Assembly: GCA_900404475.1 (NCBI GenBank)
Contig: OUQQ01000085.1
Span: 1 to 47,245, forward strand
Direction of reading: 5' to 3'
Source of the DNA: Spongospora subterranea
Taxonomy: Eukaryota; Endomyxa; Phytomyxea; Plasmodiophorida; Plasmodiophoridae
Length of the DNA: 47,245 nt
The position numbers and the translations under genes were made by a program. This document shows positions 1-13,909 of this stretch, piece by piece (position 1 is the stretch's first letter; each line of letters begins with the position of its first letter). Under the pieces are notes generated by a model, which was not told the origin of the DNA, made no database searches, and saw only the letters and a list, made by a program, of their open reading frames with translations.

Positions 1-205
1 TGACATGGGGTTTGGCTTCTAACGCTAAATTGACATGGGGTTTGGCTTCTAACGCTAAATTGACATGGGGTTTGGCTTCTAACGCTAAATTGACATGGGG
101 TTTGGCTTCTAACGCTAAATTGACATGGGGTTTGGCTTCTAACGCTAAATTGACATGGGGTTTGGCTTCTAACACTAAATTGGCATGGGGTTTGGCGTCT
201 ATCGA
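1..205. repeat. 30-bp tandem repeat (minisatellite)
   Basis: Six near-perfect copies of a 30-bp unit beginning TGACATGGGG run from the first base to 180. The sixth carries one change (AACACTAAAT), and a decayed seventh copy runs to about 205. The array is cut by the window edge, so its true length is unknown. Because 30 is a multiple of three, the array is open in a plus-strand frame as a decapeptide repeat (ASNAKLTWGL), followed by about 60 non-repetitive residues to a stop at 386. I see no domain, so coding is not established. Confidence 0.95.
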
Positions 206-289
206 TTACACATTGACAGTTGATCTTTTTACTCACATTGGAATGCGTTTCAGATGTGGAACGATGACACAATTTCAAGACGATTTAGT

Positions 290-515
290 TTTCGCCCAAT
301 GCGTTGTGCACAGTTACATTCGCTTGAATCGAGGGGTCAATGGCGAGACTGAGCAGGGAACAATGCTGTTTTTGAAAGCGAGATAAGAGCGAAACACTGG
401 GGCTCTAGGCTCCATATTTCGCTTTCAAAACACAGTGCCTTCTCGCTGCTCAATTTCGTCAGTGATCCTTCTTTCAAGCGAATGTACTCGTGTTGTCAAT
501 TTGGTAGAATGGGAT
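290..515. repeat. Imperfect foldback repeat
   Basis: The sequence around 317-385 (starting ACATTCGCTTGAA, ending TTTTGAAAGCGAGA) recurs inverted around 415-487. The two arms diverge by substitutions and small indels, and similarity extends weakly outward to about 290 and 515. The spacer is about 30 bp. This is the form of a decayed palindromic MITE. No target-site duplication could be assigned. Confidence 0.6.
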
Positions 516-1323
516 CAACCAGATTCCCGTTTATAAGGGAATTGAGACTTTCCATGACATTCTCTTTGGCTCAATAATAATTCGCTTCATGTCCCAGCAC
601 ATTGTTTCAAAACAAATGGATTGGAGTAATCTTTTCATGAACGCGCATTCTGGTCGCCCAAACAGCCGGACCAGCATTAGGTAAATGCGACCTTGCTGCT
701 CTTTTCTAGTTTCAAAGGTGCACTTGGGGAAATGCTGCTGCACAGTAAATCGGTCGATCTTATTCTACAAAGCGAAGCGGCAGCTCAGCAACTAAGACGA
801 TGTAAGTCGATTACCAAGGGCAAAGGCCATTGCTTAAGGAACCAACGGTTTCGGAAAGACATGATCTAGCTCTGAGAAGCGATTCCGATTTCTTGATATT
901 ACGGGGCAACTACGTACAAAGGAGAGCAACTCCATCTTCCATAGCGCCACGAACGCTAAAACCGGACCCGATTCGGAGACACATTCAACCAGGTGCCCAA
1001 CAGCCATTCAACTAAACTACAACGCTCCGTAAAGGACTTGCCCTTTTCGCGATTGAGTCTGAGGGCCACTTTCATAAAACCCTCGACTAAAAAAGTCTCA
1101 TCTCTACTGAAACGGATGGTTGTCTTTTTCCCCATTCACAGTGTTGGGCGCCCACTTTAAAGGCAATGTTGGCCCTTTATATCCTGAGAATCCGTAATTC
1201 CTTAACGCAATCCGCTAGTAAAATATCGGACCGTGAAGACCGTACCACCATCATCATCTGCACCCTGCTCATCATCACCGGGATCACCACCTCCCAGATT
1301 GATTGGCGGATCGCCCGCTGCCA
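516..1323. other. Stretch without a recognised gene
   Basis: Only short frames occur here, with no domain resemblance and no convincing splice chain. It contains the region upstream of the membrane-protein gene that starts near 1324. The segment 1233-1320 is open in more than one frame and rich in Ser/Pro codons, so a 5' exon of that gene cannot be excluded. Confidence 0.5.
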
Positions 1324-2218
1324 ATGCAGGCGTTTGCCGAAGAGATCTCGCCGCGCTATGTTGCGGCCGGTCACCAGGACGAGAATCTCCCCCCGGACGA
1401 GGAAGACGAGAGAGGTCGCACGGGCCAATCGGTGCCGCTGTTGGAGATTCGGCCAACGCGAAGAGGGAATTTCAGGAAGAAGAAGGGCCTGAGGAATCTA
1501 ATGCTGGATGGGATTCCGTCGAATTGGGCTGAGCTATTAGCCTATGTCATATTAATGTGTTTGTGCCATCTCATATTGCGATTAGCAATCGTAAAGTCGG
1601 GTCTGCCCAGCGATCAGAACGTGTTCAAGCCCGCCGATCTGTTCAATAACTACCTGCGTATGTTTCATCCCTGAATCTCGAACACGATTGTGCTAACCCC
1701 TCTGTTGACGGTGCTCAGTCCTTGCCCATTGCTCGTCGACGGCGTATCTGCTTGGGTCGGTGGCGTTAACCCACGTATTAAGGACGGCCTACATCGCCCT
1801 AATTATGGTATCAGCGTTCGTGTTCACGTTGATCTGCGAAGTTCCAATGTTCCAGACGGCGCTATCGTATCGATCAATGCAGCATTGGTCGATCCCCACG
1901 ATTATTGGCTATTCTGTGGCGGCGTTCTTCTTGATTGCATTTCTCGTTTATCAGTGGATGTTGACGACTAAGTATTCGAAATCCTATGGTCAATTGTACT
2001 TATCGTCGATCATTCTGGTCCTCTTATTCCATGCGATTCTGTGGGCGTTATTACCTCGAGGGGTTCATCTTCACCATTGGTATTGTGCATGGGTCTACAT
2101 GTTTCTGCTTAGATCGCAAGAAAAGCCGATCATCGTCGCACATTCAATAGCGAACGGGATTTTCTTGCAAGGGATCGCCGCTTACGGATGCGCCTCCGTG
2201 TTATTCAATCCCAGTTGA
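1324..2218 (+). CDS. Conserved multi-pass membrane protein, function unknown
   Basis: Two exons: 1324-1657 and 1719-2218. The 61-nt intron 1658-1718 has GTATGT, a perfect TGCTAAC branch site at 1691 and a CAG acceptor, and the frame is continuous across it. The product is about 277 residues: a charged acidic/basic N-terminal tail of about 60 residues, then about six hydrophobic segments. The C-terminal third has a striking LHHWYCAW stretch followed by FLLRSQEKP and an IFLQGIAAYG motif. I recall such a His-His-aromatic plus GI(F/Y)xQGIxAYG pattern in uncharacterised membrane proteins of several protists and fungi, but no function can be given. The ATG at 1324 is the first in frame after a stop at 1300; an upstream exon remains possible. 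Confidence 0.75.
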
Positions 2219-2630
2219 AGCATCGCTCAGGCGCCAAAAAATAAATAGTTACTCAAATACGTAGCAACAACCTTATCAAATCGCGAAGCGAAAAATGGTT
2301 CTAAGCTTTATCTGATTGATTGGCGACAACAAGATCACGATTTGCCGAGTTTACACTTCACCGTTGACCAAACAATACGTTGAGTTATTTTCGGGTCCGA
2401 TCCGACGTTTCGCATTGCGCCACTCGCCTTGTTCATGTTTTTACGGTACGGGCACTGCATTCTGCAATGTTCGTCATAGCCGCAAGTGGAACAACGACTG
2501 ACAGGTGTGTACAGTATATGGTATATCCACTCTAAAGTGTCCATTCACATTTAAGGGAGTTTCGCTTCCATCAACGACGATGCGGTTTGGAAAGCTGGTA
2601 AGTGCTGGGCGAGTGAACCAGGCTAGGGGG
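2219..2630. other. Intergenic, likely thiolase promoter
   Basis: Spacer between the stop of the membrane-protein gene and the start of the acetyl-CoA acetyltransferase. No coding signal that survives inspection; short open frames on both strands show no domain similarity. No promoter motif stands out. Confidence 0.5.
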
Positions 2631-4378
<1,748 letters not shown>

Positions 4379-4435
4379 ACTGCCCTGTCAATTTATAACA
4401 TCTTTGACTTCGCGTTGTTTATTTTCAAATTGTTA

Positions 4436-5344
4436 TTACGCTGACTGCAAGAGAGGTGAATTGGTTTAATCGCAACGACCCCATTTTGCCTATGATAGTA
4501 TAAGTAGCGTACTGATAATGTGCAACATCTGAAAATACCTGGCACCAGTTTGCGGCCCCACAGTAATCTACTCCTGTTCCACAAAAGTTGCTGCCGCTAC
4601 AGCATAGTCCTAGTACCAGAAACTCATCACAAAATGGTCAACTGGCGCAAGAAAGTGATTACCGTCAGCACATCTGGTATTCACGATAGGGCCACAATTT
4701 CCTCCAGCCCCCACTACTTTAGCTGGGCCAGTTGGCGATGCAGGACGTGGACGATTGGTATCGCAATTACCAAAAGCGCCCTGACAACCAGCTCCACAAT
4801 ACAATTCTTGTTGTTGAATGTCGTTTTTAGGACCGCAATGACCTATAAATCGATTTACAAGTCTGATTGCAAAAGATCTAAGAGACCCTGTTTACCATTC
4901 ACAGAACAGCATCGATAGAAATACGAATCCTGTCCTGCACCAGGACAGTGGATGCCACTGGAACCACCACAAACATCAATATTTGGAACCTTGAAAGGGC
5001 TATCAGATGGCAATGGATTCGTTGCTGTGGTTCACGAGTCAGATTGGAGACGGTCGGATGCGGTTGCCCTGGGTTTGCACTAACCTTGTGAAGCGCAGGA
5101 AGACGCTGGGGCACTAAATTGTTTATTGCAGGTGGCCGGATCGCAATGCGCATCGGTGGCACCACACCTGTTGATCGGCGAATAAGAGTTGGCAGGACGT
5201 TGTGTAGCAATCGCTTTCTTACCATCCGAATCTACTACAACAGTTTTTTCCACCACATCTAACATTTCCACCTAGCGGACCACAGTTCTCTGCGACAGCA
5301 TAGGATATAACCGCAATTAAACAAACCACAATAGTTGCCCTCAT
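4436..5344 (-). CDS. Secreted protein with three hevein-type chitin-binding domains
   Basis: Six exons (5344-5223, 5167-5085, 5024-4896, 4842-4663, 4609-4539, 4444-4436) joined across GT-AG introns of 53-60 nt plus a last one of 93 nt give 197 residues. A clear signal peptide (MRATIVVCLIAVISYAVA) is followed at once by a type-1 chitin-binding domain: CGPLGGNVRCGG, CCSRFGWCG, then paired Cys. A second, more diverged domain starts CGGSSGIHCPG and reads CCSVNGHCG. A third starts CGPIVNTRCADG and reads LCCSGSNFCG. A Pro-rich linker (RPRPASPTGP) precedes the third. It should bind chitin outside the cell, either its own wall or spore chitin or that of a competitor or host. No catalytic domain is attached. 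The final 9-nt exon is the least certain part; reading through the last donor would add about 35 residues. Confidence 0.88.
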
Positions 5345-6700
5345 TGTCAAACCTTTAACGGAATGGGATAAAACAGGTTGTCAAGCCAGGTAAGGAGCCG
5401 TTGGTACCACTTATGTCTTTCATCAAACCGCACCTTTGGTGAATCAAAAAATATCACACTCTATGACGGTTGATTCATGGCAACCGCAGAGTGACCGACT
5501 GGTTTTACAGAACCCCCAGTGGGTGACCAGATCACGTACTAAAACCTATGGCAAATCCAGTTATCGAACGAGTTGATGTCGGTCTGAAAATAGTGAGCAC
5601 ATTAGCACTTAGCCCCATTTCCAAACGTTTAGTCGATTCACGAAATAAAACAATGCTTCCGATTGCATTTCGATAAAATCACCAGCAGCCTGACGATTTC
5701 CAACATTTGTGTTATCACCGACGACCAGCAGCCTGATTCCTGCAAGCGTGGCATTGCTTGACGATTTCCAACAGTTGTTTTATTACCGACGATACAACTG
5801 GGGTCGACGGGCCTCGATTACCATCTCATGAGGTCTGCGCCCGCTTTGGGAAAGCATAGCATTCTTGGACATCACTGACTGCCGGGATTGCGAAATAGAG
5901 CTGAGGGAACGTCTTACCTCGCACTAACCGAGCAACGCAACTGGCATTGGCCTGACCCTTAGGCCGTTTCTCTTGATCGCCTACCCATCTCTGATTTTCG
6001 GGATTGAAGCGCTTGTGCCGCTTCGCAACTCCGGTGGAGAGCTAAACCGTCCAAACCTGATTACATTTTTTATAGAATGACCCAGAAAACAATCCGAAGC
6101 GATCGCGTTGGGTGAAAAAAAAGTTGCTTTTATTGGGAGCTTTGTTGAATCTCAGGCGAAAGCAAACGCATTGGAGGAGTCAATTAGGGGATGGAGTTCC
6201 AAGAGCGCATGCTGATCTGGAAACACAAAAGGGAGAAGCGGGAAGACTAGCACCGCTCAGGATACAGAAGCCAATTCGTTGCGACTTTAGTCGGTTTCGG
6301 AGCTTTTTTGAAGGTCTGAACTGCTCGACCATGTATTTGATGAACCAACATAGAACCAAAACTCAGCAGCTTTGTTGTTTTTTTTTAAGTGTCATACGGA
6401 CATCAGTGATTTGAGCTTCTTTTGGAAAACTACTGTACCGGTGATTTTTCAACAACAAATCCACCTAATTTCAAAGGTGGATGTCATTTGAGTACTGTAG
6501 TGAGAAACGGGTTCCGGGCAATCTTAAACATAGAGGAGAACGGACGTGGCCGTCGGGTTCCGGTAACGTGAGGTGCGTCATCAGGCAACAGTACCACTGT
6601 AAAGGGTTTGACTGGCACTGTGCTGGCGCCATGAATGGTCGTCCGCAACACTGCACAATAAGTTTAGGCCGGAAACGGTTTTCATCGTAGCCACGTGTTC
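5345..6700. other. Intergenic region without a recognised gene
   Basis: A 1.36-kb spacer between the divergently transcribed chitin-binding gene and the first serine carboxypeptidase; it must hold both promoters. Apart from the direct repeat at 5682-5792 I find only short frames without domain similarity, including a plus-strand frame at 6112-6414 that looks spurious. Confidence 0.5.
5682..5792. repeat. Imperfect direct repeat
   Basis: The block 5682-5724 (CCAGCAGCCTGA... ending ACCGACGA) is repeated at 5725-5792. In the second copy about 25 bp are inserted after CCAGCAGCCTGA, and the rest (TGACGATTTCCAACA... to ACCGACGA) continues with a few substitutions. The copies are directly adjacent. 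No function is evident. Confidence 0.75.
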
Positions 6701-8300
6701 ATGATGTCTGCCTTCTGGGTCCTGTGTTTAGCCGTTGCCGTATCAGTTAGTGGTGGTGATACTGGAATCCCGGTCGAGGATGAGTTGATTCTCGATATTC
6801 CTGCGGCTGAAGCCTATATAGCATCAGCACCGACATTCTGGGGCCAGGCTCGACGCCGAAGTCAAGTATTCGGCCACCGATCTCGTTCGACCTCTGCTGG
6901 GGTGCCTCAATTTTCCAAGGAATGGGGTCAGGTTAAGTGGATTCCTGGATATGGGGAATCGAAAGAGAAGCAATACTCTGGATATATATCCTTTGGTGAG
7001 CCAAATGACCAAAAACATCTGTTTTATTACCTTGTTGGCTTGGATCCAGCTAAACCCACTGTCTTGTGGTTGCAAGGAGGTATGCTAATCTGTTTTCCAA
7101 CATCTCCACGTATGTGCTAAATCAACGAAAGGGCCTGGGGTCTCGTCTCTCTATGGAAGTTTTGCGGAAATCGGGCCCTACGAAGTTCACGACGATATGA
7201 CAGTTACTGAGCGCATTGAGTCCTGGCACCAAGATGCCAATTTGCTGTTTATCGACAATCCTGTCGGCACCGGGTTCTCCTTCTCCGATAAGCCAACGTC
7301 CTTGGATCATAATGAGGTCACTATCGCCAACGACTTGGTCGACTTTCTGCAGATATTTTATCGGCGCCATTCCGAACTACGAGAGACTGATTTTTTCATT
7401 TTCGGCGAGTCGTATGGAGGGAAGTATGTTCCGTCTCTGGCCCGAGCTATTTTGAAGCACAACCGAAATGTTAGCCCTGACTTATCGCTCCGCTTGGCGG
7501 GTATTGCCGTTGGAAATGGATGGACACATCCCGAAACTCAGCTCATGCATTATGACGATGTCGCATTTATGAAAGGGCTGATCGACGAACGACAGGCGGC
7601 TACCGCATCGGGACTTGCGCATGAGGTTTACAAAATGGTTCAAGCAAAAAACTTCACTAAGGCTTCACAGAGCTGTGATTCGTTGGTCGGCTATATCCAG
7701 GTTTCAATTATGAGGTTTTCAGTTTTTACTGCGGTTTTTTTAACTCCATTTTCAGAAATGCGGTGCCAATTTCTCGCCATACAATGTTCGTGAGTTCACA
7801 GAGGAAAAGCCTCTTCCCTTCTATGATTGGCTGAACAAACCCGATGTTCGCCATGCTTTTCACGTTGGAAATATTAGTTGGGGTTTTGATAGTGATGCTG
7901 TTATGAAAGCTTTAGAAGACGGTAATGTTTTTGTTGTTGATAATATTCATTTTCACATTTCAAATTTTCAGATATTATGCGTTCTGCGCTTCCAGCCATG
8001 AAGGAGGTTTTGGAAAGCAATGAAATAAAAGTCCTGGTCTACAACGGCGGGGACGATTTTATCTGCAATCTCATTGGAACAGAGGAAGTGTATCTCTCAT
8101 TGCAGTGGACGGGCCAAGGCCAGTACTTGAAAGCCGATCGACGACCGTGGTATAACTCGAATAAGGAGGTCGCCGGGTTTGTTCGCAAAGCTGGGGTGTT
8201 TACACAATTATCGGTGAATTCAGCTGGTCATATGGTTCCAACTGATCAACCATCAAACGCTCGGCAATTGCTGCAAACTTTTCTTCACGGTGAATTTTGA
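6701..8300 (+). CDS. Secreted serine carboxypeptidase (S10 family), copy 1
   Basis: Four exons (6701-7079, 7132-7700, 7756-7921, 7972-8300) with introns of 50-55 nt give 480 residues, normal for S10 carboxypeptidases, which remove C-terminal residues in acidic or extracellular compartments. A hydrophobic signal peptide (FWVLCLAVAVSVSGG) is followed by the substrate-binding WLQGGPGVSSLYG, which takes the place of the family WxNGGPGCSS. The catalytic triad is visible: Ser in FGESYGGKY, Asp in NGGDDFICN, His in NSAGHMVP. DNPVGTGFSFSD is also typical. Its stop lies 137 bp from the convergent histone H3 gene. The first of two adjacent ATGs at 6701 was used as start. Closely related to the copy at 10991-12601. 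Confidence 0.95.
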
Positions 8301-8437
8301 GTTTGCCCTCAATGACTCATACAACAACCAAACCTGATCGTGAAGTAAAAACGTTATCCTAAGTTGCCCATACTCTTCTTGTAAAAAGTCACAAAGTCAG
8401 TTACAATATTAGCAATATTTATTTACTATTTTCAAAT

Positions 8438-9642
<1,205 letters not shown>

Positions 9643-10990
9643 ATTACTGCAAAGACCTGTCTTCCTATTTATCTTATTACTAAAACCCTAAGTATTTCAA
9701 CAGCTCAAACTATATTTGATCTATTCTACCTAAAGCGAACTGTAGCTTGTTCTAGAGCCCGACTGTAAAATTTCTCACGAAATTAAATCGAATAAACTTT
9801 GAAGGTTGAAACTTTCTCGCTCTGTTTTAGTGATTATTGGATATTGTCAAAACATATCGACAGCGTCTGTTGGAACCGTTAACTGCGGCCGAAGCGAGTC
9901 CGACCACGCTGCTAACCGCAACTCTTCTCTTCGGCTTCTTGCTCGTCATCTATTTTGATCGTTAGGCGTGGCAGTTGCTTATCGCAAAGGACCTTTTGCT
10001 TCCTTTGCCGCTGCGACTCAGCGACGCTTTTCTCGGGTGCGTTTTTGTTTTGGTCGACCCTTGATCTTCACGTGCAGCGGATTGAGTACAACCAGCGATG
10101 TTTGTCAAGGCATCTCAGCTCCCTGCATCAATGCACCTGCGCCTTCTAAGATGGTGCCGCTCGGCCACGCCGTGCTGCTGGGATGTATGAGGGTTAGTGT
10201 AGTCCCCCTGATTCCTTTGCTCTTGCACAGGTTGCGGATGGCTTCACTCGTGCGCTCCCCGCCTTTGTACGATTTCAGTCGTTGGATCTTTTGCCGTCCG
10301 TTTTCAGCTTCTAATGCGGCCACGAATTCCTTGAACTTGCCAAGACGTCAGAATTTTTGGAAATTGGGTACATGGTAATGAACCTGCTCTTGTCGTCGAT
10401 GACTCCGTCTCGGATTCCTCAATGATCCCCATGACGCCGTATTTGCCAGCCGCCAGTAGGAATTCTCACGACCATATCAATCAACTGTCATCCGATAACC
10501 TATTACCGGTGAACTTCCCCCCAACAGTCAGATATGATTCACATCGCTATCGCTGTATCCTCGTAATGTGTATGCTCCTTGTTATCCCCTGTGTCTCTGA
10601 CTCGGTCGCCGCTTGCGAGGTCTGGGCCCATAACCCTTTGCAACGAGGGTTTCCACGACTTCGCAATCCAAGAAATGATCACTCGCAATTTCAACATGTA
10701 ATCGCTGCCTCATTACACAGGCCTCTTGATTGAAATAGAGCTGTAATGAGCCGGCAAAGGTACCGTCATGATGTAAGATGTCCTGATAAAGGACAATCTG
10801 CATACGGGGTGCGATAACAACGCGCCCCACAGTACGGACCGGGTCATTACGTGGACGCGGCATAAGTGTGTACAGTACTGGGCGGTAACAGGTACACACG
10901 GGGTCACGGATACAAAACGACCGGACGGCGCCATGGGCCAGGGGGTAGCGAAGGCATCGGGAAACCGGATATCCTCCATAGTTGATTTCA
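9643..10990. other. Intergenic, with decayed transposon-like sequence
   Basis: No intact gene. The minus strand carries long but broken open stretches between about 9900 and 11060, one of which (around 10040-10330) looks transposase-derived and is listed separately. The plus-strand frames here are their shadows. Confidence 0.5.
9960..10330 (-). pseudogene. Possible MULE/FAR1-type transposase C-terminal relic
   Basis: On the minus strand, just beyond a stop, the reading LNPLHVKIKGRPKQKRTREK resembles the basic KGRPKxKR signature near the C terminus of Mutator-like (MULE/FAR1) transposases. The preceding frame 10323-10105 is open but has no clear catalytic motif, and further stops follow. The similarity is to a short, basic, low-specificity motif from memory, so this is only a hint. 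Confidence 0.3.
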
Positions 10991-12601
10991 ATGCTCAAAA
11001 TGCATATCATATGGGTTATCGGCATTGCCATAGTCTCCGCATGTGTTATCAGTGGCACCGTTCAGTTTCAGTTCGATGAGAAGATGCTGCTTCTCGATAT
11101 ACCCAATGCCGAGAATTATATTGCAAAGGCAGCAACATACTGGGGCCAAGCTCAGCGTAGAAAGGAGGTTTTCGCTCGACACGGTCATACTAATTGGGAT
11201 AAAACGGCTTCATCGATCAAAGAATGGGGCCAAATTGGTTTTATTCCTGGGTATGGCAAACCTGAAGAGGATCAATTCTCAGGATATGTATCCGTTGGTC
11301 CTCCCGGTAATCAGAAACACCTCTTCTATTACCTTATCGGGGTTGACCCTGCTAAACCACTCCTTTGGTGGATGCAAGGAGGTATTTTCAACGTACTACC
11401 GGACCGGTATTCTTTACGATCATGACCCTTCGTCATTGCTTCAGGACCAGGGAGCTCATCGCTATTCGGGGCATTTGCCGAAATCGGACCCTACGAAGTA
11501 CTCGCTGATATGAAAGTGGTCGATCGTCCGGAATCATGGCACAATGACGCCAACCTGTTGTTCGTCGATAATCCTGTCGGAACTGGTTTCTCGTTCCCCG
11601 ATGATCCTTCTTCGTTTGACCATTACCAAACCGATGTTAGCCGCGATTTGATGCTTTTTTTGGAGGTATTTTATCAGCGCCATTCCTCCCTACAAACTTC
11701 CGACCTCTTCATTTTCGGCGAATCATATGGAGGAAAATATGCCCCAACAGTTGCCAAAACAATTTTGGATTTCAATCGCAATCCGGGGCACGACTTCAAG
11801 ATCCCTTTGAAAGGCATCGCTTGTGGAAATGGATGGACACACCCCCAGATTCAAGTCGCTCACTACGTCGATTTCGCATTCGCCAATGGCCTGATTGATG
11901 AACGGCAGTCCGAAACGAGTTCGCGGATGACCTCCGCTATCGTAGAACAGATCCAGGGACATAATTACACCGGAGCTGCACAGAATTGGGATTCCCTCGT
12001 TAACTATATCCAGGTACATGATTTTCAGCTCTGTTTTTGAAAGCGTTGACATGGTTTCAGAATTGTAGCGCCAACTTCTCAATATACAACGTTCGTGATT
12101 TCACCCCGGAAGAATCGTTGCCTTTCTACGCATGGCTGAACCGACAGGATGTTCGAGTCGCTTTCCACGTTGGGAATGTGTCTTGGAACTGCGATAGCGA
12201 TTCTGTTATGAGCGCGCTACAAGACGGTTTGTCGCGGTATGATCAACGGTAACTTGGCGATAACGTTTGACTCAGATATCATGCGCTCGGCGTTTCCGGC
12301 AATGAAACAAGTTCTGGGCGAAGTCAGAGTTCTAGTTTACAATGGGGGTGACGATTTCATTTGCAACTTGATCGGAACGGAAAACGTTTATCGTTCGCAG
12401 GAATGGCCTGGGCGAGAGAATTATCTGAACCAACATCACCGGCCCTGGTATAATTCGAAAAATGAGGTTGCCGGGTTTGTACGAGTCGGTGAGAAATTAA
12501 CACAATTATCGGTGAATGGGGCTGGGCACATGGTTCCAGCCAGCCAGCCCTCAAATGCTCGACAGATGATGCGCACCTTCATCAACAATCGGGATTTTTA
12601 A
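10991..12601 (+). CDS. Secreted serine carboxypeptidase (S10 family), copy 2
   Basis: Four exons (10991-11381, 11445-12013, 12061-12226, 12276-12601) give 483 residues. Signal peptide around MHIIWVIGIAIVSACVIS. Substrate-binding region MQGGPGSSSLFGAF; catalytic Ser in FGESYGGKY, Asp in NGGDDFICN, His in NGAGHMVP. Exons 2 and 3 have exactly the same lengths (569 and 166 nt) as in the first copy and the introns fall at the same codons, so the two genes arose by duplication, now 2.7 kb apart in the same orientation. The last donor is GTTTGT rather than the GTAATG of copy 1. Confidence 0.95.
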
Positions 12602-13909
12602 ATTTTTTATAAAACCCTTTCGAAATACATGTATGGTAAGTTGTACATGGCTCCAGTCATGTATTGGTTGAAAATGTGTCATTATCAGCGAACGTCAATC
12701 CCAGCTCTTTCTTTGGCGATCAAGTGTGTATAAAGCACTAGGATGGTTTTATGGCATTGGGCATGTTTCCTTTATAGGCAAAATAAGGTAGTCAGCTTTG
12801 ATAACGGGTTATAGAGAGGCGATAGGGATGCTATCTGCTGCACTGAAATGATCAGTGAGATTGTGCCGAACTGATCGGTGAAGCGGAGCACGTATCGAAT
12901 TGATCGATGTAAATGAAGTGAATGTATTACTATAAGTAAGTAGAGTAATCAAAACAAGTAGAGATACGAGCCTGTTATGAAGGCAAAGTGACCACAACTG
13001 GCAGTTGTGGAGCAAGGAAGTGACGATAGGAACCCGATGTATGGGAGCCTATGAGATAATGATGTCAGCTGAGCCCGCGTCGAATACAGAGCCTCCAACA
13101 ACCAATCAACCGAGTATCGAAAATGCTCGAAACAGACTTTCAAACGCCACACTTCAGTATGATGGAAAGAGGGCGAGCTCCGACGCAACGCCGGAAAATG
13201 CACTACCACGAAGTCAAGTGCAAGCAGCCCAAAGCGAACTCAATCGAACAGCCTCTGACTACGCCATGTTGCTCGCAAAGTTATGCACGTGGGTACGATG
13301 TTCGTGCTCAAAGACGATGTGGCTCCGGTGTCGACAATCCACGATCGAGATCTGTCGATGTGCCTGTCGGCAGTGTGAAATTGCCCAAACTATCAAGAAG
13401 GAGATACACATACTAAAGAATCGATAGGCCATGGCATCACTGTTTGTATCCATCGGGAAAACTCAAACCAAACTAGCATTCTTGGCGGTCAAAGCGACTC
13501 ATATTCGCAATCTGGTTCTAAACGCGATGATAATCGTAATCGGGACACCCGAGGATGCGGTCATAGATGCTTCGGCAGAGGTGTCGTCGAGCGCGGATTT
13601 ACAGATGTCTCGCTATCTTCGATTGCTGTTAACTAGGGGTTCTGGACACCGGATCCATTCACTGGTCGCAACCCGGCTTTATCGTCGTTGGGCGCACGAA
13701 GCTGGAGATGCGGATTCCTTCCATGTTGTGGCATGAGACGGTTTCCGAGATGTCGAACTGAGGATGGGTGATCATGATTGCGACCAACATGGCCATGATC
13801 TACATGTTACGGTTACGTCTGACAAGTCTGGAACGAGGCGTTGGACAGACTGTGACGGATCGATGGGCAGCTGCAGTGCAGTTGGCCACTGGAGGTGTTA
13901 CCAAGGATA
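12602..13909. other. Region with unresolved coding-like segments
   Basis: Several overlapping open stretches occur on the plus strand. One (from ATG 13062) reads like a hydrophilic coiled coil. Others around 13420-13740 contain Asp-Pro-Phe-Thr-Gly and Cys/His-rich stretches, in frames that do not join by an obvious splice chain. No recognised domain. Could be a decayed or short-exon gene. Confidence 0.35.
13062..13416 (+). CDS. Possible small hydrophilic protein
   Basis: From the ATG at 13062 the frame starts MSAEPASNTEPPTTN and continues with an Asn/Gln/Ala-rich, probably helical stretch (SQVQAAQSELNRTASDYA). A possible 38-nt intron (GTTATG...AAAG near 13281-13318) would join it to a second frame ending at 13416. 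The intron is shorter than the others in this window and there is no family recognition, so this is tentative. Confidence 0.22.

Noticed and set aside
1..180. CRISPR-like array
   Set aside because: The units are contiguous with no variable spacers; it is a plain tandem repeat in a eukaryotic sequence.
10582..11058. 158-codon minus-strand frame overlapping the second carboxypeptidase start
   Set aside because: Runs antisense into the carboxypeptidase signal-peptide exon; a DGTF and a YxPVLYTLMP stretch recall MULE transposases but in the wrong order.
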